Origin: an uncultured Pseudomonadota bacterium
GTDB taxonomy: Bacteria; Pseudomonadota; Gammaproteobacteria; Steroidobacterales; Woeseiaceae
Direction: 5' to 3'
Assembly (NCBI GenBank): GCA_913055625.1
Contig: CAJXJW010000006.1
Coordinates: forward strand, 1-64,000
Length of the DNA: 64,000 nt
In this document: piece by piece, positions 26,316 through 35,690 of the stretch
Layout: every line of letters starts with the position of its first letter
Position numbering within the stretch: position 1 is the first letter of the stretch
Translations under genes and position numbers: made by a program
The notes under the pieces: model-generated
The model's input: only the letters and a program-made list of their open reading frames with translations
Told to the model about the DNA's origin: nothing
Database searches by the model: none

Positions 26316-27404
26316 TCAGTTTTCAAGCGTTGATCGTTGGCCTGATCGTTTTCGATCGCGTCGTTCCGTGTACCGTTGGTCCGACACGGCATCGGCCCGG
26401 GCGCGTTCCTCGCCCGAGCCGGGGATGGCTTTCGCAAAGCGCCCGCCGGTTTCGAGCGCCGATCGGGGTCCTGATCGAGCACGTTCCAGTAGTTCCGTGT
26501 ACCGCTGGCCCGCCATGGCGTCAACCAGGGCGCGATCGTCGTCCGAGCCGAGGTCGGGGTTCGCAGAGCGCCCGCCGAACAAGCGGCCGATTGCTTCTGC
26601 CGCAACAAGGCGGCGGACGCCCGAGAACAGGCGGCGCGTCGCGCGCCTGCGGCCGAAAAAGGCCTCGACGCGGTTCACCGCGCGCATGCGCGATATCGAA
26701 CCGAAGCCAGGCGACACGTTTCGGCGCGTCGTTTCCAGGTGCGGCCGCAACGGCGCCATGTCGCAGGCGAAATGTGCAGCAAAGTCGAGCTCTAGGCAAC
26801 CCGTTGCCATGGCGGATTCGAATTCCCTGATCAGGACTCTGTCTCGTCCGAGTTCCGTGTCCCAGAACGTCAGGAAGTCGTCATAGTCCGATATCAATGC
26901 GACCTCGCTGCGTATGAACTCCGCGAACGTGCTGTCGCACCGACCTGTCTTCACTCGCTGTGTGTAGTCGGACAGCAGACGCGAGGCGGGCGAGCGCAGG
27001 TAGGAAAGGACCGATACGCGAAACTCCGCGAGGTAGGCACGCACAGTCCTCACGTGCTCGGGCTTCAGCCGGCTGAATGCTTCGCTGCTGATGACCGCGA
27101 TCGGCAGTGTTGTGGAACGAAGCTCGTGCACGAGCGCGCGCCACACTTCGTCGGCATCCGTGTTCTCGACTTCGCCGAGCAGTGTCCATGGCAAAAGGTG
27201 ATGGGCGAAATCCGGCCCGGACTTCGTCATCCAGCCGGTCGGGCGCTTCACGCGGAATGACTGGTCGACGGCGATGCGGCCGCTGCGGGGGTAGAGGACG
27301 CCTTGTTCCGCCAACGCCGTTCCCGCCCGGTGCATGAATGCCTGGATGGTCGTCGTACCCGTCTTCGGTGGTCCGACGTGAATCAGTACGTGTCTGGCCG
27401 GCAT
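26316..27404 (-). CDS. Sulfotransferase-like protein with duplicated C-terminal tail
   Basis: Predicts 362 aa. The P-loop HVGPPKTGTTTIQAFM stands at residues about 8-23 and the 3'-phosphate motif SVLSYLRSPASRLLSDY near 125. The ATG at 27404 is chosen because it begins the fold; the ORF is open to 27482. The last 70 residues are an imperfect tandem duplication with a 43-aa period (QRYTELLERARSG then QRYTERRDRKRSG), basic and probably disordered. The donor is likely PAPS and the acceptor unknown. It is divergent from the sulfotransferase at 27481 (76-bp gap) and likely cotranscribed with the one at 25451. Confidence 0.84.
   Translation of the reverse strand: MPARHVLIHVGPPKTGTTTIQAFMHRAGTALAEQGVLYPRSGRIAVDQSFRVKRPTGWMTKSGPDFAHHLLPWTLLGEVENTDADEVWRALVHELRSTTLPIAVISSEAFSRLKPEHVRTVRAYLAEFRVSVLSYLRSPASRLLSDYTQRVKTGRCDSTFAEFIRSEVALISDYDDFLTFWDTELGRDRVLIREFESAMATGCLELDFAAHFACDMAPLRPHLETTRRNVSPGFGSISRMRAVNRVEAFFGRRRATRRLFSGVRRLVAAEAIGRLFGGRSANPDLGSDDDRALVDAMAGQRYTELLERARSGPRSALETGGRFAKAIPGSGEERARADAVSDQRYTERRDRKRSGQRSTLEN
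26364..26540. repeat. Imperfect tandem repeat, period 129 bp
   Basis: The segment starting TTCCGTGTACCG at 26364 recurs at 26493 with diverged but clearly related sequence, ending in the shared GCAAAGCGCCCGCCG/GCAGAGCGCCCGCCG stretch around 26434 and 26563. The 129-bp period is 43 codons and keeps the frame of the minus-strand sulfotransferase tail. Confidence 0.75.
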
Positions 27405-27480
27405 TCGATGACGTCTCACTTGTATCTGGAGGTTGGAGCTACGAATATATCGCTTTAGCTTGCAGGGAATCGACAGCCGC

Positions 27481-28401
27481 ATGTTCCGCTGGCCTTCGCC
27501 GTGTTATCGCTTTCTGTCGGGGCCCGCGTGGAAGGCGCGAGTACTTGCGCCCGAAATTGCCCGCTCGGCGGCTATCTCCCGCGCGCTCAGTATTGTTCGG
27601 AGTCGATGGCCGGGCGATACGATCGACGACGACATCTCCCCGATCTTCCTCCTGTCGGCGGGCTGGGGATCCGGGTCGACTTTGCTGCAACGGCTGATTA
27701 TGTCGGGTAAGGACGCGCTTCTTTGGGGGGAACCGTTCGATCATGCGGTGCCGATTTTCCGGTTGGCCGAGACCATTGCTCCCATCAGCGATCGCTGGCC
27801 GCGAGATCGTTACTTCGGCGACCTGCAATCGTCGGTCCCGCTGCACGATCAATGGATCGCAAACCTGGTCCCGCCGGTCCGGGTGCTGCGCCGGGCGCAT
27901 CGTGAGTTTCTCGATACGTGGTTGGGAAGTGCGGCGCGCGATGCCGGCTTCCGTCGTTGGGGGCTCAAGGAAGTGCGGCTGACGGCCGACCATGCGCGAT
28001 TCCTCAAGTGGCTCTTTCCGAAAGCGAAGTTCGTGTTCCTGTATCGCGATGTGGTGCATTCGTGGGCGTCGTGTCGCCACGTTCGCTGGTTCAGTGTCTG
28101 GCCGGGGTACAAGGTAGCCCGGCCCAGTGCATTTGCTCATCACTGGCGGCATCTCGTGGAAGGGTTCCTCCATTCGGCAAAGAGTCTCGATGCATTGGTC
28201 GTCCGGTACGAGGATCTGAAGGACAATGCACTGTCGCTGGAGTCCCTGGCGGCGCACCTCGAAATCGAAGCACCGGATCCCTCTGTCCTGGAGTTGCGCC
28301 TGGGCGCTCGCAGCGGGCGGCGGCCGCCGGCGACGCCGCACGAGACGGCCATCATTCGTAGCATTACGGACGAGCTCAGGGCGAAGCTGGGCTATTGCTA
28401 G
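27481..28401 (+). CDS. Sulfotransferase family protein, variant P-loop
   Basis: Predicts 306 aa. The phosphosulfate loop is IFLLSAGWGSGSTLLQRLI (GSGST instead of the usual RSGTT) near residue 55 and the 3'-phosphate region is FVFLYRDVVHSWASCRHV near 190. A conserved VRYEDLKDN follows. The ATG at 27481 is taken as start; a TTG at 27433 is possible but sits directly on a GGAGG. Its last 26 bp overlap the convergent polymerase gene. It probably adds a sulfate to a sugar of the polymer, inferred from family and context. Confidence 0.84.
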   Translation: MFRWPSPCYRFLSGPAWKARVLAPEIARSAAISRALSIVRSRWPGDTIDDDISPIFLLSAGWGSGSTLLQRLIMSGKDALLWGEPFDHAVPIFRLAETIAPISDRWPRDRYFGDLQSSVPLHDQWIANLVPPVRVLRRAHREFLDTWLGSAARDAGFRRWGLKEVRLTADHARFLKWLFPKAKFVFLYRDVVHSWASCRHVRWFSVWPGYKVARPSAFAHHWRHLVEGFLHSAKSLDALVVRYEDLKDNALSLESLAAHLEIEAPDPSVLELRLGARSGRRPPATPHETAIIRSITDELRAKLGYC

Positions 28402-29761
28402 GCGGGGGCTGGCGGCCGAAACCCCGAACCGGCCGCGATTCGATGGCCCGGGCGGCAATCAGGTCGCTCATTGCCAGGAACCACGCAAACAGCACGAACA
28501 GGTAGTTCTGGTAGTCCAGCAGGCTCTCTCGCAGAAATTCTATGCGCAGCTGAGAGACAAAAAAGACGGTCAGGACGATCAGCGCGAGCCGCGGCATGGC
28601 CGCCAACTGTGTGTCGGGGATACCCGAATGCCGCGTACGAATGAACCGCTCTGCCATCGCGCAGAAAAAGAATACCCAGGCGGCTGTGCCGACGATTCCC
28701 GTTGTGTACATCAGGTGCAGGAAGAGATTGTGCGGGAATCGAACGTACTCGATATCGGCGACGCGCCGTTCGCGCGTACTGATTGCCAGCTTTGGTCCAT
28801 GGCCGACAATGGGTTTCTTTACGATCTCGGCCCAGGCGAGAGGCCAAACGAGTGAGCGCGTGTCGGGAATGCCGCCTTCTTCGATCTCGGTATCCTGCAA
28901 GCGCTCGAAGAGCATTCCATAGTCAGTAAAGTTGACCGCAATAATGCCCATGGCGACGAACAGCGTCGTGCCGCCAATCAGTATCTTTGCGACCCGGGCG
29001 AAACCGAGTTCTCGCCGGAATACGAACAGGAAACACAGCGTGCCAAAGATGATCGTTACGAAGCCGCCGCGATTCCCCGTCGCGATCAGGAACAGGAGAT
29101 TGACGGTCACGAGCGCAATGCCGGCCCAACGCATTCTGGCGCTCGGCTTGAACAGGAAGACGAAGCTCAACAGCAGGCACTGAAACGTCAGGTACTCGGC
29201 TGTTTCAGCCGTCGCCTTGAACGGGCCGACCAGGCGCCCGTCATTTCGGATGGGGTTCAGCGAAAACTCCCGAATCCCGAAAAACGTGACTCGCTCCGAG
29301 CCGTACCAGAACTGGATGGCACAATAGATGATTACCAGCACGTTCAGGACGAGCAGGCAGCGCAGGATGAATTTCCAGTCTCCCGTTCGAAGGAGAAAGT
29401 TGTAGATCATGTAGAACAGGAGAACGTTGCTGAAGAAGCCAACCAGGTAAATGACGTGATAGGTCCTGGCGGCGGGCGGCGATTGACTGAACGACAGCAG
29501 GAAGACGAACAGAACCGCGGCCATCGGCCCGAAGAACGGGAGTCGCGTAAGCCGGTGTTGCAGCATGAACGTAAACGCCGCAACGTAAACCAGGATCGTG
29601 TTCACCGACCCATACCGGGTATCGATGATCTGGAAGGGTATCAACAGTATCAGGAAGGCGAGGCAGCTTCGTTCAGATACTCGATACAGCATCAGGAAGA
29701 AGACGATGCCCAGTACTGCGGCAACGATCATCTGGGCGTACTGCGCGTTCGTCAGGGTCAA
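28376..29761 (-). CDS. O-antigen polymerase/ligase family membrane protein (Wzy/WaaL type)
   Basis: Predicts 461 aa, with about 11-12 membrane segments and a large periplasmic loop that holds RLVGPFKATAETAEYLT and VGHGPKLAIS. The core LLFLIATGNRGGFVTIIFG (near residue 230) matches the Wzy_C/O-antigen ligase motif. It would polymerise the repeat units in the periplasm. The start is TTG at 29761, overlapping the stop of the upstream sulfotransferase by four bases (TTGA), which indicates translational coupling. It is the last gene of a minus-strand operon: GT39-like, sulfotransferase, polymerase. Confidence 0.9.
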   Translation of the reverse strand: MTLTNAQYAQMIVAAVLGIVFFLMLYRVSERSCLAFLILLIPFQIIDTRYGSVNTILVYVAAFTFMLQHRLTRLPFFGPMAAVLFVFLLSFSQSPPAARTYHVIYLVGFFSNVLLFYMIYNFLLRTGDWKFILRCLLVLNVLVIIYCAIQFWYGSERVTFFGIREFSLNPIRNDGRLVGPFKATAETAEYLTFQCLLLSFVFLFKPSARMRWAGIALVTVNLLFLIATGNRGGFVTIIFGTLCFLFVFRRELGFARVAKILIGGTTLFVAMGIIAVNFTDYGMLFERLQDTEIEEGGIPDTRSLVWPLAWAEIVKKPIVGHGPKLAISTRERRVADIEYVRFPHNLFLHLMYTTGIVGTAAWVFFFCAMAERFIRTRHSGIPDTQLAAMPRLALIVLTVFFVSQLRIEFLRESLLDYQNYLFVLFAWFLAMSDLIAARAIESRPVRGFGRQPPPSNSPASP

Positions 29762-30789
29762 AGCTTGGCTTCCGAACGCGAAATACGGACTGTTGCAGCC
29801 GGCTCGCCACGATCAGAGTCGGGCGCGACCGGTATGGGCGAGTCGACAGAGTAGGTAGCGATCCCGAACAGGTCGAGCACGGCCTGCACGTCGTCGAGCT
29901 GCGCCTCGTCGAGGTGCTGACGCCAGTTGTCGAGGAATCCGTACTGTACGCCTTCCTGGATGGCCTGGTAGCTGGCCTGCTGCGAGGGCTTCTGTTGCAG
30001 GGCGGCGTCGGGTTGCCGCGGCAGGCCGAGAGACTTCGTCAGTCGTGTCCATGCCGCCGCAGGCTCCATGAGCAGTGATTCGTAGTGCTCGACGGCCAGG
30101 CGTTCCGAACGTCTTGCACCCAGGAATGCGCCGTTCTCGATGCACCAGACTGCCGTGTGCTGGGCCGCAAAGGACCGCAGCGACTCCACCCGGGGAAGGA
30201 TACCCGCCAGCCGGTCGCTGACCAGGGATTCCTGCGCAAGATACCTCGCGAGCAGTTCGGCGACGGCGTCCTGTTCCCATTCCTGCCCGTGACGCAGCAG
30301 TACCGATGACAGCACGGCGCAGGGGTGGCGGACGATGACAGCCGCGGGGACTGCATAGTGCTGCGCGATCCACTCGGCCATGAGATTGCCGCGAATGAAC
30401 TTGACGACCGCTGGCCTGTTCCGCACAAACCCGTAGCGCTGCCAATTCCGATACAGCTTGACATACGACGCTCGCAAGTCCCGCAGTTGTCGCAAGCTAC
30501 TCATCCTGGCCAGCGTCGGTCGCAGGCGGTCCGGCCGTGTCCGCAGGTTGCTCCAGGTGCGGCTTCGGTGGCCGCGCAGCGCCGAGTCCATGAACTCGAC
30601 CAGGCCCGGCGCGGAAGCATCGGGCGGGACATACAGGTTTGCGAACGGCGCAGCGCCCGCAACGGTGTCCGGGTGCAGCGGCTCGAACACCGTCGCGAAG
30701 TCGTTTGCCTCGGCGAGAGCATCCTGCACCCAGGTCGTTCCACTTCGGCCGGACCCGAAGATCACGACGATCGGCGAGGGTGTCGACAT
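29758..30789 (-). CDS. Sulfotransferase family protein
   Basis: Predicts 343 aa. The PAPS loop IFGSGRSGTTWVQDAL (residues about 8-23) and the 3'-phosphate motif AAVIVRHPCAVLSSVLL (near 145) are both canonical. The start at 30789 is the ATG that overlaps the TGA of the preceding gene by one base (TGATG); the frame is open to 30996. It is the middle gene of a coupled three-gene operon with a GT39-like enzyme upstream and the polymerase downstream, so the substrate is likely the lipid-linked or nascent polysaccharide. Sulfation is inferred. Confidence 0.88.
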   Translation of the reverse strand: MSTPSPIVVIFGSGRSGTTWVQDALAEANDFATVFEPLHPDTVAGAAPFANLYVPPDASAPGLVEFMDSALRGHRSRTWSNLRTRPDRLRPTLARMSSLRQLRDLRASYVKLYRNWQRYGFVRNRPAVVKFIRGNLMAEWIAQHYAVPAAVIVRHPCAVLSSVLLRHGQEWEQDAVAELLARYLAQESLVSDRLAGILPRVESLRSFAAQHTAVWCIENGAFLGARRSERLAVEHYESLLMEPAAAWTRLTKSLGLPRQPDAALQQKPSQQASYQAIQEGVQYGFLDNWRQHLDEAQLDDVQAVLDLFGIATYSVDSPIPVAPDSDRGEPAATVRISRSEAKL

Positions 30790-32429
30790 CAATCGGTCAC
30801 CCGGCCCGGAACCGACCACGATTCGCAATCCGAACGCGGTCTGTCCGTGGCCCACTCGAAGACCCGGAGATCCGAAGTATGTGCGAGCTGGAACTCCTGC
30901 AGCGTCGACTCGAGAAACTCCGCGATCCGTCCGCTGACGCGTGACGATTTCTGCATGGCGGGTCCGTGCACCACGATTATTCCCGAGGCGTGGCACCGTA
31001 GCACGCTCTGCAGTGTCGCGAGGTCGTCGAACACGATCCGGCCGGTGCGCGGGTCAAGGGCCCGGTGAGCGCCGCGAGGGGCGACATCTGCGAGGGTGGT
31101 GGCGTTCATTGCGTAGTCGACATCGCCCAGGTAATAGATGGCGTGCAGTGGTTGGCTTGCCACGACGACCTGGCGTTCCGCGGCCAGTTCCCGTAGCTCA
31201 GGCGCTACGGTTGCCCAATGGGTCTGGTAGCGATCCCAGTACTCCGGGGGCGATGTCGGGATGCCGAGCATCATCTTGACCGAAGTCTCGAAGGCCGGGA
31301 CGGTCACCAGTGCGAAGGCGAAAACGCCGGCGACGACCAGCGCCGATACGAACGATGCCGTCCGTTGGGAAAGTGGCTTGATAGGAATGTTCGGGAGGCT
31401 TGCGCCCAGCGAGGTTGCGAGCACGCGCGCCATCGCCACTGCGGCAAGACCCCAAACGATGAACAGGAACGGAAGCGCATAGAACATGAAGCGCTCGGAT
31501 CGCATGCCGCCGAACGACTGCGCAATGAACGCCACTCCGAAGATGCAGGTGCAAAAGAGCGCGACCGACGGCCTGGTCAGAAAGGCGACAATAAATGCGG
31601 CAGGTGCGAGCGCCCACAGGAAACCGAGAGTGTCGCGGTACTCGACATAATAGTAGAACATGTCGTCGTTGCTGTTCCACAGGGCCGAGTCGCCGTAGGA
31701 CTGGATCAGTTGGACGAGCACATCCCGACCCAGCAAACCGACGGCAGCCAGAACAACAATCAACGCGGCTGCGATCATGATTCGCAACCCCCGGCCAGGC
31801 AGTCGATCGAGGATTGCCCGGTATCGAACCAGCAGCACCCAGAGCATCAGACCGGCCAGCCCGACCAGCGTCGTGACCTGCAGGTGGATTCCCAGTCCGA
31901 TCAAAGGCGGCAGGGCGCAGGCCGCAGCGACAACTGCACGCCTGTAGCTCGAGTTGATGATCGTCCAGGTGCAGCCCGCAATCAGGAAGAAGGCGAGCGC
32001 GTGCAATCCATAGAAGCGGATGTACTGTGACAGGAAAATTGCGGTCGGAAGAAAGGCAAGGAACGCTGCCGCGGTGATGCCTTCGGCCAGGCCGACATGG
32101 CGTGAAACCCAGTAGAACACGGCGGCGACGAGCGCCGACCCGAAGACGATGCAGAGTATTCGCACTGCATCGACGCTACCGCCGGTCAGCCGGTCCACGA
32201 TACCGACCAGGACCGTGAATACCCGTGCACGCCGATACTCGCCGTCCGCGATGGCGAAGGTGCCTTCCTCCGCCCACGAGTCGGCAGCCAGCAGATGGTA
32301 CAGCTCGTCCGTGATGGGTTCGTGGGAGAGGTTTGCCGATCGAGCAGCAAAGGCCAGTGCGAAAATGGCCAGGGTGCCTAGAAGGACAGTCTTTCGATCC
32401 AGTGGTGGCTTTTCAGCAGAGCGTGACAT
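30789..32429 (-). CDS. GT39/ArnT-like membrane glycosyltransferase
   Basis: Predicts 546 aa with about 10-11 membrane segments. The first periplasmic loop contains the Asp-Glu motif HEPITDELYHLLAADSW (near residue 36) characteristic of the GT39/PMT-ArnT-like (GT-C) fold, followed by RRARVFTVLVG and FLSQYIRFYGLH. The C-terminal 150 aa are soluble. It should use a polyprenyl-phosphate sugar donor on the periplasmic side, perhaps that made by the GT2 enzyme at 52486. Start 32429 precedes a basic N-terminus and a hydrophobic segment. Confidence 0.84.
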   Translation of the reverse strand: MSRSAEKPPLDRKTVLLGTLAIFALAFAARSANLSHEPITDELYHLLAADSWAEEGTFAIADGEYRRARVFTVLVGIVDRLTGGSVDAVRILCIVFGSALVAAVFYWVSRHVGLAEGITAAAFLAFLPTAIFLSQYIRFYGLHALAFFLIAGCTWTIINSSYRRAVVAAACALPPLIGLGIHLQVTTLVGLAGLMLWVLLVRYRAILDRLPGRGLRIMIAAALIVVLAAVGLLGRDVLVQLIQSYGDSALWNSNDDMFYYYVEYRDTLGFLWALAPAAFIVAFLTRPSVALFCTCIFGVAFIAQSFGGMRSERFMFYALPFLFIVWGLAAVAMARVLATSLGASLPNIPIKPLSQRTASFVSALVVAGVFAFALVTVPAFETSVKMMLGIPTSPPEYWDRYQTHWATVAPELRELAAERQVVVASQPLHAIYYLGDVDYAMNATTLADVAPRGAHRALDPRTGRIVFDDLATLQSVLRCHASGIIVVHGPAMQKSSRVSGRIAEFLESTLQEFQLAHTSDLRVFEWATDRPRSDCESWSVPGRVTD

Positions 32430-32555
32430 GCGCGGGAGTTTCGGTGTCGTAATCGACTATTATTGATCGGGCCTGGCGGCTCCGACCGGTTTCCCGCAGC
32501 TTACAGAACAAACCAGGGCAAGGCTATTGGATAGACGGTCCTGTGCGGACCGGCT

Positions 32556-33416
32556 ATGCTCCGGGCAAAATTTTCTCATCCCGCACAGTGTGGTGACGTG
32601 TCCAAACCGTTTATTTACATCGCAGCTCTCAGGCGGACCGGGTCGACAATGCTGTGTGAGGCGCTGACCCGACTGCCTCACTCGATGGTGTTCAACGAAC
32701 CGAATCTCGGCTTCCGCAATTTTGCTGTTCGAACGACGGAAGCGGAACTCCTCGGGTCGCTCGGGATCGACCTGCGGGATTTTGTAAAGCGTTGGTCCGT
32801 CGGGCGGCGCCGGTTATTGTTATATGGAGTGCGCAAGCGCCTCATTCCCAGGATTCAACGCCACGTCGCGCAGGTCGGGATCAAGGAAATTTTTCACACC
32901 CATTGGCGACGGGTTTTGAGGATGTTTCCGGAGCACCGAATCGTCCTTACGTCGAGAGACCCGAGGGACATCTACCTGTCACTCCGGGGCCGCTACCTGA
33001 AGGGTCATGCCATCTGGACGGGTGACTTTACGCCGCGGCGGGTCGCCGATAGTTTGAACGCCGAGTTCGCGCGTCAACTGGACATGGCGCGTAGCAGCAG
33101 CGTCATGCACGTACGCTATGAAGACCTGTGTACCGAGCCTGACGCCATGACGAGGGTATTGCGCTTCGTTGGAAGCGACCTCCGCGAGGCGGGTAGCCTG
33201 GGCGAGTTCCTGCGCGGCGACGAGCGCCGCGTGTCCGAGGGTGCGATGCACGGCGGCCGGATTACCGACAAACGAGTTTCCCGGTGGCGGCAGGAGACCG
33301 GCGACATTGCCGCCGAGGCCGCCGAGGTGTTCGACCTGATGCCGGACTATTGCAAGTACTGGTCCTATGGAAAGGATGGCCCGCTCGAGCTGGGGCTGCG
33401 TATTGGTCGGGCGTAG
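32556..33416 (+). CDS. Sulfotransferase family protein
   Basis: Predicts 286 aa from ATG 32556; a GTG at 32598 (14 residues shorter) gives the usual short N-terminus and may be the true start. The PAPS loop is IYIAALRRTGSTMLCEAL and the 3'-phosphate motif is HRIVLTSRDPRDIYLSLRG, both well formed; a typical MHVRYEDLCTEP follows. It stands alone on the plus strand between the GT39-like operon and a GT4/GT2 pair, so it is probably transcribed with the glycosyltransferases downstream (60-bp gap). The acceptor sugar is unknown. Confidence 0.86.
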   Translation: MLRAKFSHPAQCGDVSKPFIYIAALRRTGSTMLCEALTRLPHSMVFNEPNLGFRNFAVRTTEAELLGSLGIDLRDFVKRWSVGRRRLLLYGVRKRLIPRIQRHVAQVGIKEIFHTHWRRVLRMFPEHRIVLTSRDPRDIYLSLRGRYLKGHAIWTGDFTPRRVADSLNAEFARQLDMARSSSVMHVRYEDLCTEPDAMTRVLRFVGSDLREAGSLGEFLRGDERRVSEGAMHGGRITDKRVSRWRQETGDIAAEAAEVFDLMPDYCKYWSYGKDGPLELGLRIGRA

Positions 33417-33476
33417 TTGCCCGAGTCTCGGTCGCGGCGCCAGGATGCGCCCCCCAGCGCGATGGCATAAGAATCA

Positions 33477-34703
33477 ATGAAGCGCATTGTATACATAACA
33501 GCCACGTTGCCGGCGCTGACGGTCACGTTCATCTATAACGAGATTTTTCGTCTGCGCGAACTCGGGTCCGAGATCGATACGGTTTCGATGAACACGCCGC
33601 CGGAGAACCAGATATCAGGGGCAGCGCGTCCCCTCAGAGACACCACGCTCTACCTGGACCAGGTGTCCATCGCTCTCAAGCTGCTCGGATGCGCGGCGAC
33701 TGCCGTGCGCCATCCGCTGCGTTTCTGCCGGTGCATTGCACACCTGGTGACCGCGCGGCCGGTACGGTTGCCGCGAGATTTTTTCCGTAACGCTTACCAC
33801 CTGCTCGAAGCGGGTTATCTCGCGCACAGCATGCGACATAAACCGCCGGATCATGTCCACAGTCACTTCATTAACGGTCCCACGACGATCGCCATGTTCA
33901 CGGGCCTCCTGGTGGGGGTCCCGTACTCGTTCACCATGCATGCTTCCATGATCTGGAAAGACCCTGTCGCATTTCGAAACAAGCTCGATACGTGTTCGTT
34001 CTGTGTGTCCATTTCCGACTACAACCGGCGCTACGTGCTCGAGACTTACGGCCAACGCTACGCGTCCAGGTTCAACATCGTTCACTGCGGCATCGATCCG
34101 GGAGCGTCGATCCCGGAACGCGCCGGGAAGCAAGGGCACGGACCTTTGCGGATCCTCGGTGTAGGGCAGCTCAATGCCCGCAAGGGCTTTCATGTACTTC
34201 TCCCCGCGCTGGCCGAGCTGAAGAAGCAAGGCATTGATTTTTCTTGTATTATTGTCGGCGATGGGCCCGAGCGCCAGGCGCTCGAAAGACAGAAGACCTC
34301 ACTTGGCCTCGGCGAGGAGCTGCAGCTCACAGGCGCCCGGCTGCATGAGGAGGTCAAGGCGATGCTGCCCGATGCGGACCTGTTCGTCCTGCCGTGCGTG
34401 ATATCCAGCGACGGCTGGCGCGACGGCATTCCGGTGGCGCTGATGGAGGCAATGCAGGCGCGCCTCCCCGTGATCTCCACCAACATTCTCGGTCTGCCGG
34501 AGCTGATTTCCGACGGCGAAGAAGGGCTCCTGGTCCCACCCGACGATCCGATGGCGCTGCAGGCCGCCATTCGACGAATTTCCGAGGACCCGGAACTGGG
34601 TATTCGGCTCGGCGAGGCGGCCCGGCAGAAGGTCCTGCGCGAGTTCAACAACGACAAGTCGGCCGCGATGCTGCACGAGTTGATCGAGGGTGCCCGCCAG
34701 TGA
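33477..34703 (+). CDS. GT4-family glycosyltransferase
   Basis: Predicts 408 aa. The two-Rossmann GT-B fold is shown by the N-terminal VYITATLPALTVTFIYNE, HVHSHFINGPTTIA (near residue 123) and the C-terminal GT4 core: LRILGVGQLNARKGFHVLL, CIIVGDGPERQAL, and EAMQARLPVISTN with the conserved Glu-x7-Glu. It resembles WcaL/colanic-acid glycosyltransferases. It would add one sugar to the lipid-linked repeat unit at the cytosolic face. Its TGA overlaps the GTG of the next gene by four bases (GTGA). Confidence 0.92.
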   Translation: MKRIVYITATLPALTVTFIYNEIFRLRELGSEIDTVSMNTPPENQISGAARPLRDTTLYLDQVSIALKLLGCAATAVRHPLRFCRCIAHLVTARPVRLPRDFFRNAYHLLEAGYLAHSMRHKPPDHVHSHFINGPTTIAMFTGLLVGVPYSFTMHASMIWKDPVAFRNKLDTCSFCVSISDYNRRYVLETYGQRYASRFNIVHCGIDPGASIPERAGKQGHGPLRILGVGQLNARKGFHVLLPALAELKKQGIDFSCIIVGDGPERQALERQKTSLGLGEELQLTGARLHEEVKAMLPDADLFVLPCVISSDGWRDGIPVALMEAMQARLPVISTNILGLPELISDGEEGLLVPPDDPMALQAAIRRISEDPELGIRLGEAARQKVLREFNNDKSAAMLHELIEGARQ

Positions 34704-35662
34704 GGGAATCTCGTCTCTCGTCGTCCGTCGTAATCTGTACGCTCAATCGCCCGGACGATATTCGGCGTTGTGTTGACGCGCTCGGACGACAGACAAGGCC
34801 GCCCGAGCAGGTCGTTGTGATTGACGCTGGCGATCTCCAGGATACTCGGCGGCAACTCGCACAATCCTGCGAGGAGGCAGGTATCGAGTTCAAGTACGCG
34901 AAGGACGAGCCGAGCACGACCCGGCAGCGCAACGCAGGTGCGCGGATCGCGTCCGGTTCGGTACTGTTCTTTCTCGATGACGACGTCGAAATTGCGGAGG
35001 ACTACATCAGCCGCCTCATGTCATTGTACGAGAAAGACACCGAAGGTCGCATTGGAGGGATTACCGGTGTCCCCGAGCCGGCACCGGCGCCGGAGTCCGG
35101 ATTCTGGAAGTGGTATCAGAGATTCTTCCTCCTTGCCGAGACACGGGCAGGTGCCCGGCCAGGAATGAAACGCTCTCACTTCCCCGTCCACGGCACCGGA
35201 TTCGTGGGAGTCGACCGATGCGAGATCATGCCATCGACGGCAGTGAGCTACAGGGCGCAGGTCTTTCAAGAGTTCGAATTCGATGGAAACCTCGGCGGTT
35301 ACGTAATGGCAGAGGACCTCGACCTGGCGTGGCGCGTATCGCGGGTGCACGAACTGTGGACTGATGCGGGAGCGGTGTACCGGCACAAGAAATCCGAGGT
35401 ATCCCGCAACAGCCGCCGAGAAACCGAGAAGCGCCGGATCCTGTTTACGCAGTACTTTTTCCGAAAGAACATGGGCGGGTCCGTGACCTGCTGGCTGGCC
35501 CGCTGGTGGGCATTGCTGGGGATGTCGGTCCGCTACGCCTACCTGGCCGTTCGACGACGAGACAGCCAGCTCCTGCTGGGATTCCGGGACGGCATCGTCG
35601 CGGCCGCGCGAAACAAGCTGCTGTTGCCCGGCCGATTCGTGCCCGGCAGACTGGAGCACTAG
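34700..35662 (+). CDS. GT2-family glycosyltransferase
   Basis: Predicts 320 aa. The GT-A fold begins at SSVVICTLNRPDDI; the metal-binding DXD is within LFFLDDDVEIAEDY (near residue 90), and a catalytic ED pair is in VMAEDLDLAWRV. It lacks membrane segments until near the C-terminus (WLARWWALLG). The start is GTG at 34700, coupled to the GT4 stop; the frame is open to 34394 but upstream residues are out-of-context reading of the GT4 gene. It likely extends the same repeat unit. Confidence 0.9.
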   Translation: MRESRLSSSVVICTLNRPDDIRRCVDALGRQTRPPEQVVVIDAGDLQDTRRQLAQSCEEAGIEFKYAKDEPSTTRQRNAGARIASGSVLFFLDDDVEIAEDYISRLMSLYEKDTEGRIGGITGVPEPAPAPESGFWKWYQRFFLLAETRAGARPGMKRSHFPVHGTGFVGVDRCEIMPSTAVSYRAQVFQEFEFDGNLGGYVMAEDLDLAWRVSRVHELWTDAGAVYRHKKSEVSRNSRRETEKRRILFTQYFFRKNMGGSVTCWLARWWALLGMSVRYAYLAVRRRDSQLLLGFRDGIVAAARNKLLLPGRFVPGRLEH

Positions 35663-35690
35663 ACATGAAAAGGGAGGCGCCAAGCTCGCC

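Noticed and set aside
25451..26608. Longer version of the sulfotransferase gene starting at 26608
   Set aside because: The extra 108 residues are a shifted reading of the neighbouring gene's tandem repeat; the fold begins at 26284.
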